64,000 nt of DNA from Ectobacillus funiculus (GTDB taxonomy: Bacteria > Bacillota > Bacilli > Bacillales > Bacillaceae_G). The position numbers and the translations under genes were made by a program. The stretch lies in the NCBI RefSeq assembly GCF_042429435.1, contig NZ_JBHMAF010000034.1, one strand, 5' to 3'. Within the stretch, counting starts at the first letter, position 1, and every line of letters starts with the position of its first letter. Below, one piece after another: positions 7,303-16,481 of this stretch. Under the pieces are notes generated by a model. That model was not told the DNA's origin, ran no database searches, and saw nothing but the letters and a program-made list of their open reading frames with translations.

Positions 7303-10062
7303 CTACACTCCTAATAACTCCTTCAATTCGTCTGTTGTTAGCTCTGTAATCCAGTTGTCGCTTGTAATAATGGCATCATTGAGCGATTGCTTTCGGTCGA
7401 GCATTTCATCAATTTTTTCTTCTAAGGTTCCGGTCGTAATCATTTTATGCACGTGTACAAATCGCTTTTGGCCAATGCGGTAGGCGCGGTCGGTTGCTTG
7501 GTTTTCTACAGCAGGATTCCACCAACGGTCGTAGTGGATCACATGATTGGCAGCTGTTAGGTTCAGACCAATGCCGCCTGCCTTTAGCGATAGAATGAAA
7601 AACTTATAATGCCCATTTTGAAACTGTTCAATCATGTTGTCGCGTTCTGTCTTCCGAACGCTGCCGTTTAGAAAGAGAACCCGTTCTCCTGTTGCTTCTT
7701 CGATGAGCTGCTTCAGCATATCGCCCATACGGATGTATTGTGTGAAGATCAGGCAGCTTTCATTGCGATCCTGAATATTGTCTACAAGCTCCAGCAGCTT
7801 TTGCATTTTTTCTGAGCGTTCAATCACATCATGCGGCTCTGCTTCCTTTAGGTATAGCGCAGGGTGATTGCAAATTTGCTTGAGCTTATTGAGCATCAGC
7901 AAAATAAAGCCGCGTCGCTCAATGCCCGAGAGCGTTTGGATATGAGAGAGTGTATCCTGAACGAGCTGCTCATATAAAGAGGCTTGCTCGACGGTGAGCG
8001 GGCAATATTCTTTTTGCTCCTGCTTGTCCGGCAAATTGAGTGCAACATCCGGGTCCTGCTTCGTGCGGCGCAGCAAAAATGGTGAAATGAGGCGCTGCAC
8101 CTGCTGAATTTTTGAATGATCGTTATCTTTTTCAATCGGTGTTACAAAGCGGCGCTGAAACTGCGGCAAGCTGCCGAGATAGCCATGGTTGAGAAAATCA
8201 AAAATGGCCCAAAGCTCAGAAAGCCGGTTTTCCATCGGTGTTCCTGTCAGTGCAATCTTATGATGGGCGTTCAGATGGCGAACGGCGCGGGATTGCTTCG
8301 TTTGCGCATTTTTAATATTCTGCGCCTCATCAAGGACAACGCTGCTCCACGTATAGGAAGCAAGCTCCTGTTCATCTAGATTAGCTAACGCGTAGGACGT
8401 GAGCACGACATCAGCTTCTTGTAGAGATGACAAGAATTGATCGCCCTTTGGACGGTTGCTTCCGTAATGAAGAGAAACACGTAAGCTTGGCGCAAAGCGT
8501 TCCAGCTCTCTTTGCCAGTTTCCAAGCACAGAGGTCGGAGCGACGATGAGCGCCGGTCCTTGGCTTAAGCCATGTTCTTTTGCATATAAAAAGTAAGCAA
8601 TGGTTTGGATGCTTTTGCCTAGCCCCATATCATCAGCCAGCAGTGCTCCGAATCCCAAGCTGCGTAAATATAGCAGCCATTCTACACCCTTTTGCTGATA
8701 CGGCCGCAGCTCGGCGTGCAGCTGCTCTGACACCGAAAGCGGCGGCACTTCACCAATTTCTATTAAGCGGTGCAGCAAGCCCTCATAATAATCATCCAGC
8801 TCAATTTCAATTTCAGAAAATGGATCATTCTCATCAAGTTCCTGCACGAGCTCAGCATCGGCGCGGAGCAGCTCCTGCTGCAGCAGATCTTTCATTTGTA
8901 AACCATAGCGATCCGCTTTGTCCATGAGCTTCTTTACCTGTTCGATAAATGCTGGATCGAGCTTAATCCATTGTCCATTAATATTAATCAGTCTGCGATT
9001 TTGTTCGACAAGCTGGCGGAATTCCTCCTCTGACAGCTCAACGCCGTTCGTGGAGATGCGCCAATCAAAATTAACAAGCGTGTTGATGCCAAAGAAGGAT
9101 TGACCGCCGTGTGCCGTGTCGCTTTTCACCTTGGCCCGAAGCGAGAAGCCATTTTGGGCGAGCGCCTGCCACCAGGACGGCAGCAAAATATCCACACCAG
9201 CTGCCAATAGTTCATTGCTTGCCTCTGTTAAGAAGCGCCATGCTTCTTCCTCAAATAGCTCATGGCGCCACACTCCATCCTCCAGCAGCCATGGAACGAG
9301 CTTTCCCCAGCCTTCGTATGCGTTTTGAATGCGGTCTTCATGGCCTTGCCAGCGTTTTGGGAGCGAAGCGGCATTCTCGTATACATATGAGCGCTTTGCC
9401 CCCCGTTTTGGAACAAGGACTGTTTCCAGATGCCACATTTCCCCGTCCTCATGGGGCTCTAGCAGGCGGAGACTGATCGTAAACGGTGTATCATCCTCGA
9501 TATAGCCAATTTTGCGGAGCCAATCCTCTTCATTTGCGGCGGCGAGCAGCTGCTTGAGGGAGAATTCACGGTGGTTATACAGCCGTTTTGCTTTTTCCCA
9601 CCCCTCACTTGGCAAGGCCTCCATATGCAGTGTTTCATTGACCGCATCGGAAAATAATTGTACAAGCATCGAACCGTTGACCAGGGCGTGTGCCGGCTTC
9701 CAAATCGGCTCGTTTGCCCAATGCTCCATGTCCGGTAAGAAGAGACCTTCCTTGTAGTCACTCCATGCTTCCTGCGCAGCACTTTCAGGCATCCAGGCTT
9801 CCATGCCATAACGTAAGGGAGCGAAGGAGTTCGCCGGGCGCTTTGCTGTATATTCAAGTGCTTGAACAGCGGTTAGGATAAAACCATCGCGTCCTTTATA
9901 GCACTCTTCCTGCAGAAATGTTCCGTAAAATGATGAGGTATGCCATGCAAAAGCATGACGAAGCCAAGAGGAACGCGACACGGGAGCTCCTGTTTCATCC
10001 TCTCCCCACAAAAACCATGCTTTTCCTACCCCTGTTAGACGTAGTGTAATTTCAGGTTTCAT
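7303..10062 (-). CDS. ywqA: SNF2-family DEAD/DEAH helicase (YwqA-like)
   Basis: The 919-residue protein has an N-terminal SNF2-associated region (about 1-440) followed by a Swi2/Snf2 ATPase. ATPase motifs are visible: I LLADDMGLGKS, II VLDEAQNIKN, III LTGTPMENRLSELW, then LIFTQY, V GGIGLNLTAANHVIHYDRWW and VI QATDRAYRIGQ. Such proteins translocate on double-stranded DNA. Length and partner match B. subtilis YwqA, whose neighbour YwqB also carries a SWIM finger. The start overlaps the last 11 bases of the SWIM gene, so the two are translationally coupled. A GCAGCAC/GTGCTGC hairpin near 7272-7296 may end the transcript. Confidence 0.9.
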   Translation of the reverse strand: MKPEITLRLTGVGKAWFLWGEDETGAPVSRSSWLRHAFAWHTSSFYGTFLQEECYKGRDGFILTAVQALEYTAKRPANSFAPLRYGMEAWMPESAAQEAWSDYKEGLFLPDMEHWANEPIWKPAHALVNGSMLVQLFSDAVNETLHMEALPSEGWEKAKRLYNHREFSLKQLLAAANEEDWLRKIGYIEDDTPFTISLRLLEPHEDGEMWHLETVLVPKRGAKRSYVYENAASLPKRWQGHEDRIQNAYEGWGKLVPWLLEDGVWRHELFEEEAWRFLTEASNELLAAGVDILLPSWWQALAQNGFSLRAKVKSDTAHGGQSFFGINTLVNFDWRISTNGVELSEEEFRQLVEQNRRLININGQWIKLDPAFIEQVKKLMDKADRYGLQMKDLLQQELLRADAELVQELDENDPFSEIEIELDDYYEGLLHRLIEIGEVPPLSVSEQLHAELRPYQQKGVEWLLYLRSLGFGALLADDMGLGKSIQTIAYFLYAKEHGLSQGPALIVAPTSVLGNWQRELERFAPSLRVSLHYGSNRPKGDQFLSSLQEADVVLTSYALANLDEQELASYTWSSVVLDEAQNIKNAQTKQSRAVRHLNAHHKIALTGTPMENRLSELWAIFDFLNHGYLGSLPQFQRRFVTPIEKDNDHSKIQQVQRLISPFLLRRTKQDPDVALNLPDKQEQKEYCPLTVEQASLYEQLVQDTLSHIQTLSGIERRGFILLMLNKLKQICNHPALYLKEAEPHDVIERSEKMQKLLELVDNIQDRNESCLIFTQYIRMGDMLKQLIEEATGERVLFLNGSVRKTERDNMIEQFQNGHYKFFILSLKAGGIGLNLTAANHVIHYDRWWNPAVENQATDRAYRIGQKRFVHVHKMITTGTLEEKIDEMLDRKQSLNDAIITSDNWITELTTDELKELLGV

Positions 10063-11665
10063 CGAGCAATTTTCCTTTCTTCAATTCTTCTTGAAATGCC
10101 CGCAAGCGGGAGAATGAAGCTGCAAGCTGTGTGATGTAAACATTCCATTCTTCCGTTCGCTTCAATTTCTTGTAGTGAGTACGTAATTTTTTCAGATAGC
10201 GAACAGCCAGCTTATAGGCCTGCCTGTTTTTCATTCCGATGGCATCGATTACTCCCTGATGATATAAAGGAAGAACTGCTTCACGGTCTTCTTTTTCTAC
10301 ATCCTTTAATGCTTCTCTTAAGCCTTCGAGTGTTTCAAAGCCGACGAACATCCGGAGCTCTGCCCATGTACGGTATTGCCCGCTTGCAATTAGGTATGTT
10401 TCGTATTGCCGTAGGCTGTACGGAAGCAGCTCCTGCAAAATAGTTTCAAATCCGCCAGTGTCGTTTGTGTGCTGCACATAATACTCGTAGGAGGAGAGAA
10501 ACAGCCGGACAATGTCGTTCTGTAAAAACCGGTCTTCATCTTTGGCCAAATATTGCTTGAGCTTCTTATATGAAAACGAGAGCCAGTGCTCGACACGGTC
10601 CCACTGCAGCTCGGCACACAATTCCTCAACCCAGTAGAAATAAAAGCCGACAAGCATATCTGACTCTGCTTCTAGCAGCTCCATTGCTTCAGTATCCTTT
10701 TGGTAGAGAAAGAGGACATGTGACAGGGCAAGCGACCGGAGAAGGGAGGGCTCTGTTGCCTCCAGCTTTGTTTGCTCCTCTAGAAGCCAGTCCGATTGAT
10801 TCAATAAGTCCGTCCAAAGATAGCGATACAAAAAGAAGCGCTCCTGCAGGCAAAGAGTATGCGAAAAGAACAAGGAATGCGCAAGATCACTTGTTCGTTT
10901 TAAGAGCGGCTCAAATGCAAGCGGAAAGGCGGTAGTTTTTATTTTTTCAATATGCATTTCGACTTCGTCAATAAAGCGGTGCGCCACTGCAGTTGGGCTG
11001 AAGTAGGAGTAGGTTTGCTCTGCCGCATATTGCTCTGCCGCTTCAAGCAAACGCTCCAAGGAAAAAAGCGCAGCACTAAGTTCAAACAGCTCACGCAGCG
11101 CAGCCGAGCGCGGCGCCTTTTTCAACAGCTTCATATAAAAGTCTTCAAAGATGCTCATGAGATAGTACATTTTTCGATATGAATATTTATTTTGTTCTGC
11201 TTTAAAGCTTGTAAATTCCCGATCAAAATAACGAAGCCAGCTATCAAAATCAAGCTCATCAAATGTTGATGCCTGAAGCAGCTGCTTTGCTGTTTTTAGC
11301 TGAGGCTGAGCAGGCTTTCCTTTATTCTTAAACCGCTTTGAAATCTCTCCCACTTGTCCAAAGCTTGATGCGGCATAAAACAAAACAGCAGCCTGATGCT
11401 CGCAATAGTCAATTTCAAAGCAGTCACAGGAGCCTTCTGCTGCATCGTTGATGGGAAGAGCTGAATCATACACACCGGTTTCGTCTTCTACAGTTCCCTC
11501 TAGCACAAAGCCGTTGAGTGAAACATTATATACACGGCCTTCCCGATACAGCTGCAGCCCCTTCGCCATGAGGGAGCGATCCGATTCTGCCTTCGGATCC
11601 AGCTCTGCAATCATCGTGTCGGCCATCGATAACACATCTTCTTTTTCTAGTGAATGCTGAAGCAT
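10052..11665 (-). CDS. ywqB: SWIM zinc-finger protein (YwqB-like)
   Basis: The 537-residue protein (start at 11665) carries a SWIM finger near residues 80-100, CDCFEIDYCEHQAAVLFY, with the CxCx(n)CxH ligand pattern; the remainder is helical and leucine-rich with no further recognisable domain. SWIM proteins typically accompany SNF2 ATPases and probably contact DNA or the partner. I chose the start MLQHSLEK at 11665 because GGAGGG lies six bases before it, while the longer ORF start at 11695 has none and contains the ribosome binding site. It overlaps ywqA by 11 bp. Confidence 0.85.
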   Translation of the reverse strand: MLQHSLEKEDVLSMADTMIAELDPKAESDRSLMAKGLQLYREGRVYNVSLNGFVLEGTVEDETGVYDSALPINDAAEGSCDCFEIDYCEHQAAVLFYAASSFGQVGEISKRFKNKGKPAQPQLKTAKQLLQASTFDELDFDSWLRYFDREFTSFKAEQNKYSYRKMYYLMSIFEDFYMKLLKKAPRSAALRELFELSAALFSLERLLEAAEQYAAEQTYSYFSPTAVAHRFIDEVEMHIEKIKTTAFPLAFEPLLKRTSDLAHSLFFSHTLCLQERFFLYRYLWTDLLNQSDWLLEEQTKLEATEPSLLRSLALSHVLFLYQKDTEAMELLEAESDMLVGFYFYWVEELCAELQWDRVEHWLSFSYKKLKQYLAKDEDRFLQNDIVRLFLSSYEYYVQHTNDTGGFETILQELLPYSLRQYETYLIASGQYRTWAELRMFVGFETLEGLREALKDVEKEDREAVLPLYHQGVIDAIGMKNRQAYKLAVRYLKKLRTHYKKLKRTEEWNVYITQLAASFSRLRAFQEELKKGKLLDET

Positions 11666-11788
11666 ACAATCCCTCCGTACAAAAAAGAATTCCATCTACT
11701 CATTATAGCCCAATTTTTGAATTATGAGAATTTTAGGCGCTGAGACTCGACTTGTTCATCATGCCAAAACTAGCATAAAGGAAGCAAA

Positions 11789-12067
11789 TTAGAGGCATGC
11801 TTTGACGTAAGGATCCTGTAGAATCGCCTCAACGAGCGGCATCATCTCATTTGTAAATGGAATATCAATCGGGTATGGCTTCTGTGATCCAGGCTTCACA
11901 CCGTATTGTTTACATTCGTATTGCACACCAGTGCCGCTTGTCCGGATGATAAGTCTATAGCGGTTATCATTATTCTCTAATGAAAAGTCGATAGCAATAA
12001 CCTCATTCTGCTCATCATGATAGCGGCGAGGGGTGCCAATCCAGTCTGGTTTTGCGTGTATGTTCAT
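11789..12067 (-). CDS. Hypothetical protein, 92 residues
   Basis: MNIHAKPDWIGTPRRYHDEQ starts at 12067, with GGAGG upstream (AAACGGAGGATTTGTAATG). The protein is soluble, acidic-to-neutral, with alternating strands (VIAIDFSLENNDNRYRLIIR) and a proline-rich KPYPIDIPF. I do not recognise a family. It lies upstream of ywqB on the same strand but is separated from it by about 120 bp, so co-transcription is possible but not shown. Confidence 0.65.
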   Translation of the reverse strand: MNIHAKPDWIGTPRRYHDEQNEVIAIDFSLENNDNRYRLIIRTSGTGVQYECKQYGVKPGSQKPYPIDIPFTNEMMPLVEAILQDPYVKACL

Positions 12068-12132
12068 TACAAATCCTCCGTTTCTATTTGTCTGTATGTC
12101 GGGACTAAGCGACTGTTTGTGTTTTTCTTAAT

Positions 12133-12186
12133 GCTTTAAGAAAGCATAAATTTCTGGCTCGCTGCCAATTCGGCGGGTCTTCTTTC
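12133..12186. repeat. Dispersed repeat, internally deleted copy C
   Basis: The left end (CTTTAAGAAAGCATAAATTT followed by CTGGCT) is joined directly to the right end (CGCTGCCAATTCGGCGGGTC plus TTCTTT), as if the central 85 bp were deleted. Confidence 0.45.
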
Positions 12187-12250
12187 ATTATAGACAAAAA
12201 AGAAGTCTATTTCTCCATGAGAGAAGCAGACTCCTTTATAGTTTCAGGCT

Positions 12251-13243
12251 TTATTTGTAGACTTTCACTTTTACTGTTTTGCGACCCCATTGCAGAGCTT
12301 GTTGCGTTGTTGGCATTAAAACGTCAATTTTATTGCCTTTAATCACACCGCCCGTGTCACCTGCAATCGCATCACCATAGCCTTCCACCCATACCTTTGA
12401 GCCAAGTGGAATTACCTTTGGATCAACTGCAATAAGCTTCATATTCGGGTTTGCCTTCACATTGTAGCCAGTAGCAGTAATGCCCGTTTTTGATTCCCAT
12501 GGTGTATAAGCAGTTGCTTCTGCATAAAATTCCTTGGCAACAGCTGGTGCCGCAGGTGTTATGTATGGCTTAAATACATAAGCAGTTTGTCCGTTATAGT
12601 TAACCTTCACCCAGCTATTTCCTGCATCAGCCAGTACATGGACAGCTGCTCCTTTACGAAGCTGTCCAAGGGATCCATAGCCTGTTCCAGGACCAGTACG
12701 TACATTTAAGACATCTGCACTTACGTAATATAATTGGCCCGTAGGAGCAGGAGTAGTGTTGGCAGTTTCATTTGATGCCGCAGACGTTATGTATGGCTTA
12801 AATACATAAGCAGTTTGTCCGTTATAGCTAACCTTCATCCAGTCATTTCCTACACTAGCCAATACAGTTACAGCCGTTCCTTTACGAAGCTGTCCAAGGA
12901 CGCCATAGCTTGTTCCAGGACCAGTACGTAAATTTAAGACATCTGCACTTACATAATATGATTGGCCCGTAGGAGCAGGAGTAGTGCTGCTAGTTTCCTT
13001 TGTATATGCCGTGCTCACGTAAGCAGTTTGTCCGTTATATTGAATTTGAAGCCAGCCGTTCAAGCGTTGTGTTACATTTAAAGATTGTCCGTTCGTTACT
13101 TTTCCCACAACAGCAGCGCTTGTCGTCGGTTGTTGTCGAACATTAAGTGCACTTGCTGTTACAACTGTTGCTGCATCAGCCGAAGATGCAAAAAAACCAA
13201 GACTACAAAGTGCAGCTGCTGTCATGCCAAATAATTTCTTCAT
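12251..13243 (-). CDS. Secreted SH3b(x3)-3D domain wall protein
   Basis: The 330-residue protein has a signal peptide (MKKLFGMTAAALCSLGFFAS, cleavage near ADA|A). Three bacterial SH3 domains follow at about 26-80, 93-153 and 169-229, each with the LNVR and YNGQTAYV signatures. A C-terminal 3D domain (about 243-330) shows AVDPKVIPLG, the AIAGDTGG Asp motif and IKGNKIDV. The 3D fold resembles the catalytic core of MltA/Rpf-type lytic transglycosylases, as in B. subtilis YocH, so muralytic activity during growth is likely. SH3 domains 2 and 3 are nearly identical at the DNA level, indicating recent duplication. Confidence 0.88.
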   Translation of the reverse strand: MKKLFGMTAAALCSLGFFASSADAATVVTASALNVRQQPTTSAAVVGKVTNGQSLNVTQRLNGWLQIQYNGQTAYVSTAYTKETSSTTPAPTGQSYYVSADVLNLRTGPGTSYGVLGQLRKGTAVTVLASVGNDWMKVSYNGQTAYVFKPYITSAASNETANTTPAPTGQLYYVSADVLNVRTGPGTGYGSLGQLRKGAAVHVLADAGNSWVKVNYNGQTAYVFKPYITPAAPAVAKEFYAEATAYTPWESKTGITATGYNVKANPNMKLIAVDPKVIPLGSKVWVEGYGDAIAGDTGGVIKGNKIDVLMPTTQQALQWGRKTVKVKVYK

Positions 13244-13631
13244 AATTTCCCCCGTTGCCCGTTGTTTAAGTTGCTATTATTATAGCAACTTTTATACTAG
13301 TAAAATGAAAAATTACATAACTAAAAAGTTTCTGTAATATCAATGTAACATTCTGTAATGTATAAAAAATAGGAAAATAGGTGTCGGACCTTGGCGGAAT
13401 AAGGGTTTTGTAAGCGTTATCGAAAAATGAAATGTAACAGACGAACATGTCTATTTCCTGAGAAATAAATCGAATATCTTCTGTAAATGTCGATATAGAA
13501 TAAGGTAGTTTCTATTTGTGGTTTATTCCCAAAATTTCCTGATTTATCAAGATTGCTTCTAGCTAAAAATTTATACTCTTACAAGTACAACAAAAACAAT
13601 GGATTAAACTGTCTGTTTGTGGAAAAATAGG

Positions 13632-13660
13632 TTGATTCTTTATGAAAAATGTATTATATT
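13632..13660 (+). promoter_or_regulatory. Sigma-A promoter of an orphan transcript
   Basis: TTGATT (13632-13637), a 17-bp spacer and TATATT (13655-13660). Transcription would start near 13667. Confidence 0.6.
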
Positions 13661-13665
13661 AGTAA

Positions 13666-13681
13666 TCGGAAGCGTTTTCAA
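13666..13681 (+). promoter_or_regulatory. cre-like site over the orphan start site
   Basis: TCGGAAGCGTTTTCAA differs from the cre consensus at one position (C for T at position 2). It overlaps the predicted +1, a position where CcpA represses. Confidence 0.55.
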
Positions 13682-13875
13682 ACAGAGCGGGGTATGATTC
13701 AATATACTGTTTAGAGCAGTAATAGGGGAAAGAACTTACTTCTGTTACTAAGGATTTAAATTCCACAGCGGCTGTTTTCTTTATGGGGATGAAGAAATCG
13801 GCATATTTTTAAGGTAATAACCACACACAACAAAAAGGATGCGATAATCGAGGGGATTATCGTATTCTTTTTTAT
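13667..13875 (+). ncRNA. Candidate CcpA-controlled small RNA (about 205 nt)
   Basis: A near-consensus promoter and a terminator bracket about 205 nt of sequence. No ORF longer than nine codons with a start codon and ribosome binding site lies between them. The only longer open stretch (about 13733-13820) has no ATG, GTG or TTG near its beginning. The cre site at +1 suggests repression on preferred sugars. It lies between two wall-protein genes that read the other way. A very short peptide cannot be excluded. Confidence 0.45.
13839..13873 (+). terminator. Terminator of the orphan transcript
   Basis: ATGCGATAATC (13839-13849) pairs with GATTATCGTAT (13855-13865, one G-U) and is followed by TCTTTTTT. 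Confidence 0.75.
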
Positions 13876-13987
13876 TTTACATTGATATAGAGTGAAAAAG
13901 CGATTTTATTACACATGATATGAGTTGAGTTTTTTTAGAATAATGATTGCGCGTCGATTTTTCAGTGTATCTACTACAATTTTTCTT

Positions 13988-14125
13988 TACACTTTAAGAA
14001 CGTATCAATTTCGAGCTAGAAGACAATTCGACGTAGTGAGAAATTTTAGGAATAAAGTATAAGTAGGGCTATGCCTCTGTCTTCGCCCAAGAGCGGGGCT
14101 CGCCAGTCGGCAAGTTTTCTTTAAA
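13988..14125. repeat. Dispersed repeat, copy B
   Basis: Full-length copy from TACACTTTAAGAACGTATCA to CGGCAAGTTTTCTTTAAA, with all internal landmarks (GAAGACAATTCGACGTAGTG; TCTGTCTTCGCCCAAGAG). Confidence 0.8.
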
Positions 14126-14347
14126 GACGAGAAACGATTTCCCGTTTGAGCATTGTATAGCTCTCATGGTCTGCTCCCGTCCTTAAAATAAATTATGAAA
14201 CAAAAGGAAAAGAACGTCCTATTGCTGGAAAACATTCTTTTGCCTTTCTTAATATGTGTACAAATGGGTATCTATTTTCTCTCCTAGAGTAATAGATTTA
14301 TAATTCAAATAATTGATATAGTAATATACAAATCGCACAAACTGTTT

Positions 14348-16177
14348 TTAGTTCGTTTTTGCATAACCTAAGAAATGCTGCTGCCAATATGGGTTGCTGA
14401 GAGAACTGATGGCAACGCCGGAATCTCCAGCTTGGATAAAGCTGCCGCCTCCAAGGTAAATCCCCATATGAGAAGGACCAGCAGTATAAGTGTTTTGGAA
14501 GAAAACAAGATCCCCAGGCTGTGGATCTGTTGTCTTAGTCAAGCTGCTCCAATAACCTGCTGTGTTAGTACGTCCAAATGAACTATCGAACTTATGGTAA
14601 ACGTGATAAACAAAGCCGCTGCAATCAAATCCCCCTGGAGTTGTTCCGCCCCAGACATATGGTGTGCCAACTAATGATTTTGCATAAGACAGCACTGATG
14701 CTGCATTATTCGATCCAACTGTAGATGATGTATCCGCCGCTGTAGATGGCGCAGGCGCTGGTGCAGGAGCAGGAGTTGCAGCTGCTACCGGTGTTTCGGA
14801 AAGATATGCTTTTGCAACATAGCCAGTTTGTCCATTATAGCTAATTTGGAAGAATCCGTTTTGTTCATTGGATACCTCAAGCTTTTGTCCGAGCTTCACG
14901 CTTCCTAGTACTCCATATTGTGAACCTGCTCCGCTACGGACGTTTAAGGAAGCCGTGTCTACATAAAGGCTTTGCGTTGTTGGTGCCGCAGGGGCTGCAG
15001 CTGCTACCGGTGTTTCAGAAAGATATGCTTTTGCAACATAGCCAGTTTGTCCATTATAGCTAATTTGGAAGAATCCGTTTTGTTCACTGGATACTTCAAG
15101 CTTTTGTCCGAGCTTCACGCTTCCTAGTACTCCATATTGTGAACCCGCCCCGCTTCGGACGTTTAAGGAAGCCGTGTCTACATAAAGGCTTTGCGTTGTT
15201 GGCGCCGCAGGGGCTGCAGCTGCTACCGGTGTTTCAGAAAGATATGCTTTTGCAACATAGCCAGTTTGTCCATTATAGCTAATTTGGAAGAATCCGTTTT
15301 GTTCATTGGATACTTCAAGCTTTTGTCCGAGCTTCACGCTTCCTAGTACTCCATATTGTGAACCCGCTCCGCTACGGACATGTAAGGAAGCCGTGTCTAC
15401 ATAAAGGCTTTGCGTTGTTGGCGCCGCAGGGGCTGCAGCTACAGTATTTTCAACATTTGTACCGCCCTGTACAAAGCGGACATATTCACTGCTAACATAA
15501 CCTGTTGAACCCTTATATGTGACTTGATACCAGCCGTTTTCTATTCCGGTTACCTGTAATGCTTGTCCTTCCAAGACACCGCCGATGATAGGATGATAGG
15601 TTCCAGCTCCTGTCCTGACACGCAAGGAGGCAGCATCTACAACGTATGTACCGTCTTGTTGCACAGTGGCAGGGGAACTTGTTTCCGCTTGGCTGTCGCT
15701 TCCAGCAGAAATATAATCCTTACTTACATATGCTGTTTGTCCATTAAAGTTAATTTTATACCAATTCTCCAGTTCTGATACTACCGTAACCTCTTGTCCC
15801 TGTTGAACATGTCCGATAACAGGGTGAGCGCTGCTAGGACCGACGCGAACACGCAATGATGATACAGTAACAGTATAGGAGGTGCTGCTAACATAATCTT
15901 TACTTACATATGCCGTTTGCCCATTATAATCAATTTCATACCAGCCTTGCTGTTCACCTGTAACTTCTAGGCTTTGCCCCTCTGTCACAAGGCCAAGTAT
16001 GCCATGGGAGGTGCTAGGACCAGTACGCACGCGGAGGGCATCTGCTTCCACCGTGTGGTGGGCAACACTTGTCTCGTTTGGTGCGGATTGCTCTGACGCC
16101 GCTGCTTCTGCATGGTCAATAGCCGCTGTGGCTCCTAAGGCAGACAGGGCGGCTATGCTGCCGAGAACTTTCTTCAT
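14348..16177 (-). CDS. Secreted NlpC/P60 endopeptidase with six SH3b domains
   Basis: From the ATG at 16177 the product is 609 residues: signal peptide MKKVLGSIAALSALGATAAI (cleavage near AEA), six SH3b repeats (about 45-475), a proline/alanine linker (APAPAPAPSTAAD), and a C-terminal NlpC/P60 domain (about 492-609). The catalytic Cys is in PGGFDCSGFVYHVY, the His in GPSHMGIYLGGG, and the third polar residue near FIQAGDSG. These enzymes cut the D-Glu-diaminopimelate bond in peptidoglycan stems. SH3 repeats 4-6 are a 73-residue unit repeated almost identically. The longer ORF start (16228, TTG) has no ribosome binding site and would spoil the signal peptide. Confidence 0.9.
   Translation of the reverse strand: MKKVLGSIAALSALGATAAIDHAEAAASEQSAPNETSVAHHTVEADALRVRTGPSTSHGILGLVTEGQSLEVTGEQQGWYEIDYNGQTAYVSKDYVSSTSYTVTVSSLRVRVGPSSAHPVIGHVQQGQEVTVVSELENWYKINFNGQTAYVSKDYISAGSDSQAETSSPATVQQDGTYVVDAASLRVRTGAGTYHPIIGGVLEGQALQVTGIENGWYQVTYKGSTGYVSSEYVRFVQGGTNVENTVAAAPAAPTTQSLYVDTASLHVRSGAGSQYGVLGSVKLGQKLEVSNEQNGFFQISYNGQTGYVAKAYLSETPVAAAAPAAPTTQSLYVDTASLNVRSGAGSQYGVLGSVKLGQKLEVSSEQNGFFQISYNGQTGYVAKAYLSETPVAAAAPAAPTTQSLYVDTASLNVRSGAGSQYGVLGSVKLGQKLEVSNEQNGFFQISYNGQTGYVAKAYLSETPVAAATPAPAPAPAPSTAADTSSTVGSNNAASVLSYAKSLVGTPYVWGGTTPGGFDCSGFVYHVYHKFDSSFGRTNTAGYWSSLTKTTDPQPGDLVFFQNTYTAGPSHMGIYLGGGSFIQAGDSGVAISSLSNPYWQQHFLGYAKTN
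14781..15437 (-). repeat. Three tandem 219-bp repeats inside the NlpC/P60 gene
   Basis: The sequence GCTGCTACCGGTGTTTC recurs at 14781, 15000 and 15219, exactly 219 bp (73 codons) apart, and only a few bases differ between units. Each unit encodes one SH3b domain plus its linker. Copy number is likely to vary between strains through slippage or recombination. Confidence 0.9.
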
Positions 16178-16378
16178 TTTCTTCGTATCCTCTCTTTTAT
16201 AAAATTCAGTTGATGTAAAATTTACCAACGTTAAAAATCTTAAATTGGATACGTAGTACTGTCAATGTTTATTCTTTAATCCGTATATGAGAAATGAGCT
16301 GGTGATAGGAAGGGAGGGGGAGGCTTTTTGAGTTGCACTGTGGGAAGCTCTATAAATGATAGGAGCTTGTGGCTTTGT

Positions 16379-16440
16379 TAACACTGTAAGAAAGTATAAA
16401 TTTCTAGCTGGGAGACCATTTGACGTAGTGAGAAATTTAC
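16379..16440. repeat. Dispersed repeat, left-half copy D
   Basis: The left half (ACACTGTAAGAAAGTATAAA ... TTTGACGTAGTGAGAAATTT) ends abruptly at the terminator of the aminotransferase gene. Confidence 0.6.
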
Positions 16441-16456
16441 ACCTTTTTTAAGGTGT

Positions 16457-16481
16457 AAAAAAGGCCGCTGTAGGCGGCCTT
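16457..16481 (-). terminator. Terminator of dat
   Basis: AAGGCCGC (16461-16468) and GCGGCCTT (16474-16481) form a stem that, on the minus strand, is followed by TTTTTT. The stem includes the last base pairs of the gene's stop codon. Confidence 0.8.

Noticed and set aside
14781..15437. Regularly spaced repeats that could suggest a CRISPR-like array
   Set aside because: The 219-bp units are protein-coding SH3 domains in frame; there are no short repeats with unique spacers anywhere in the window.
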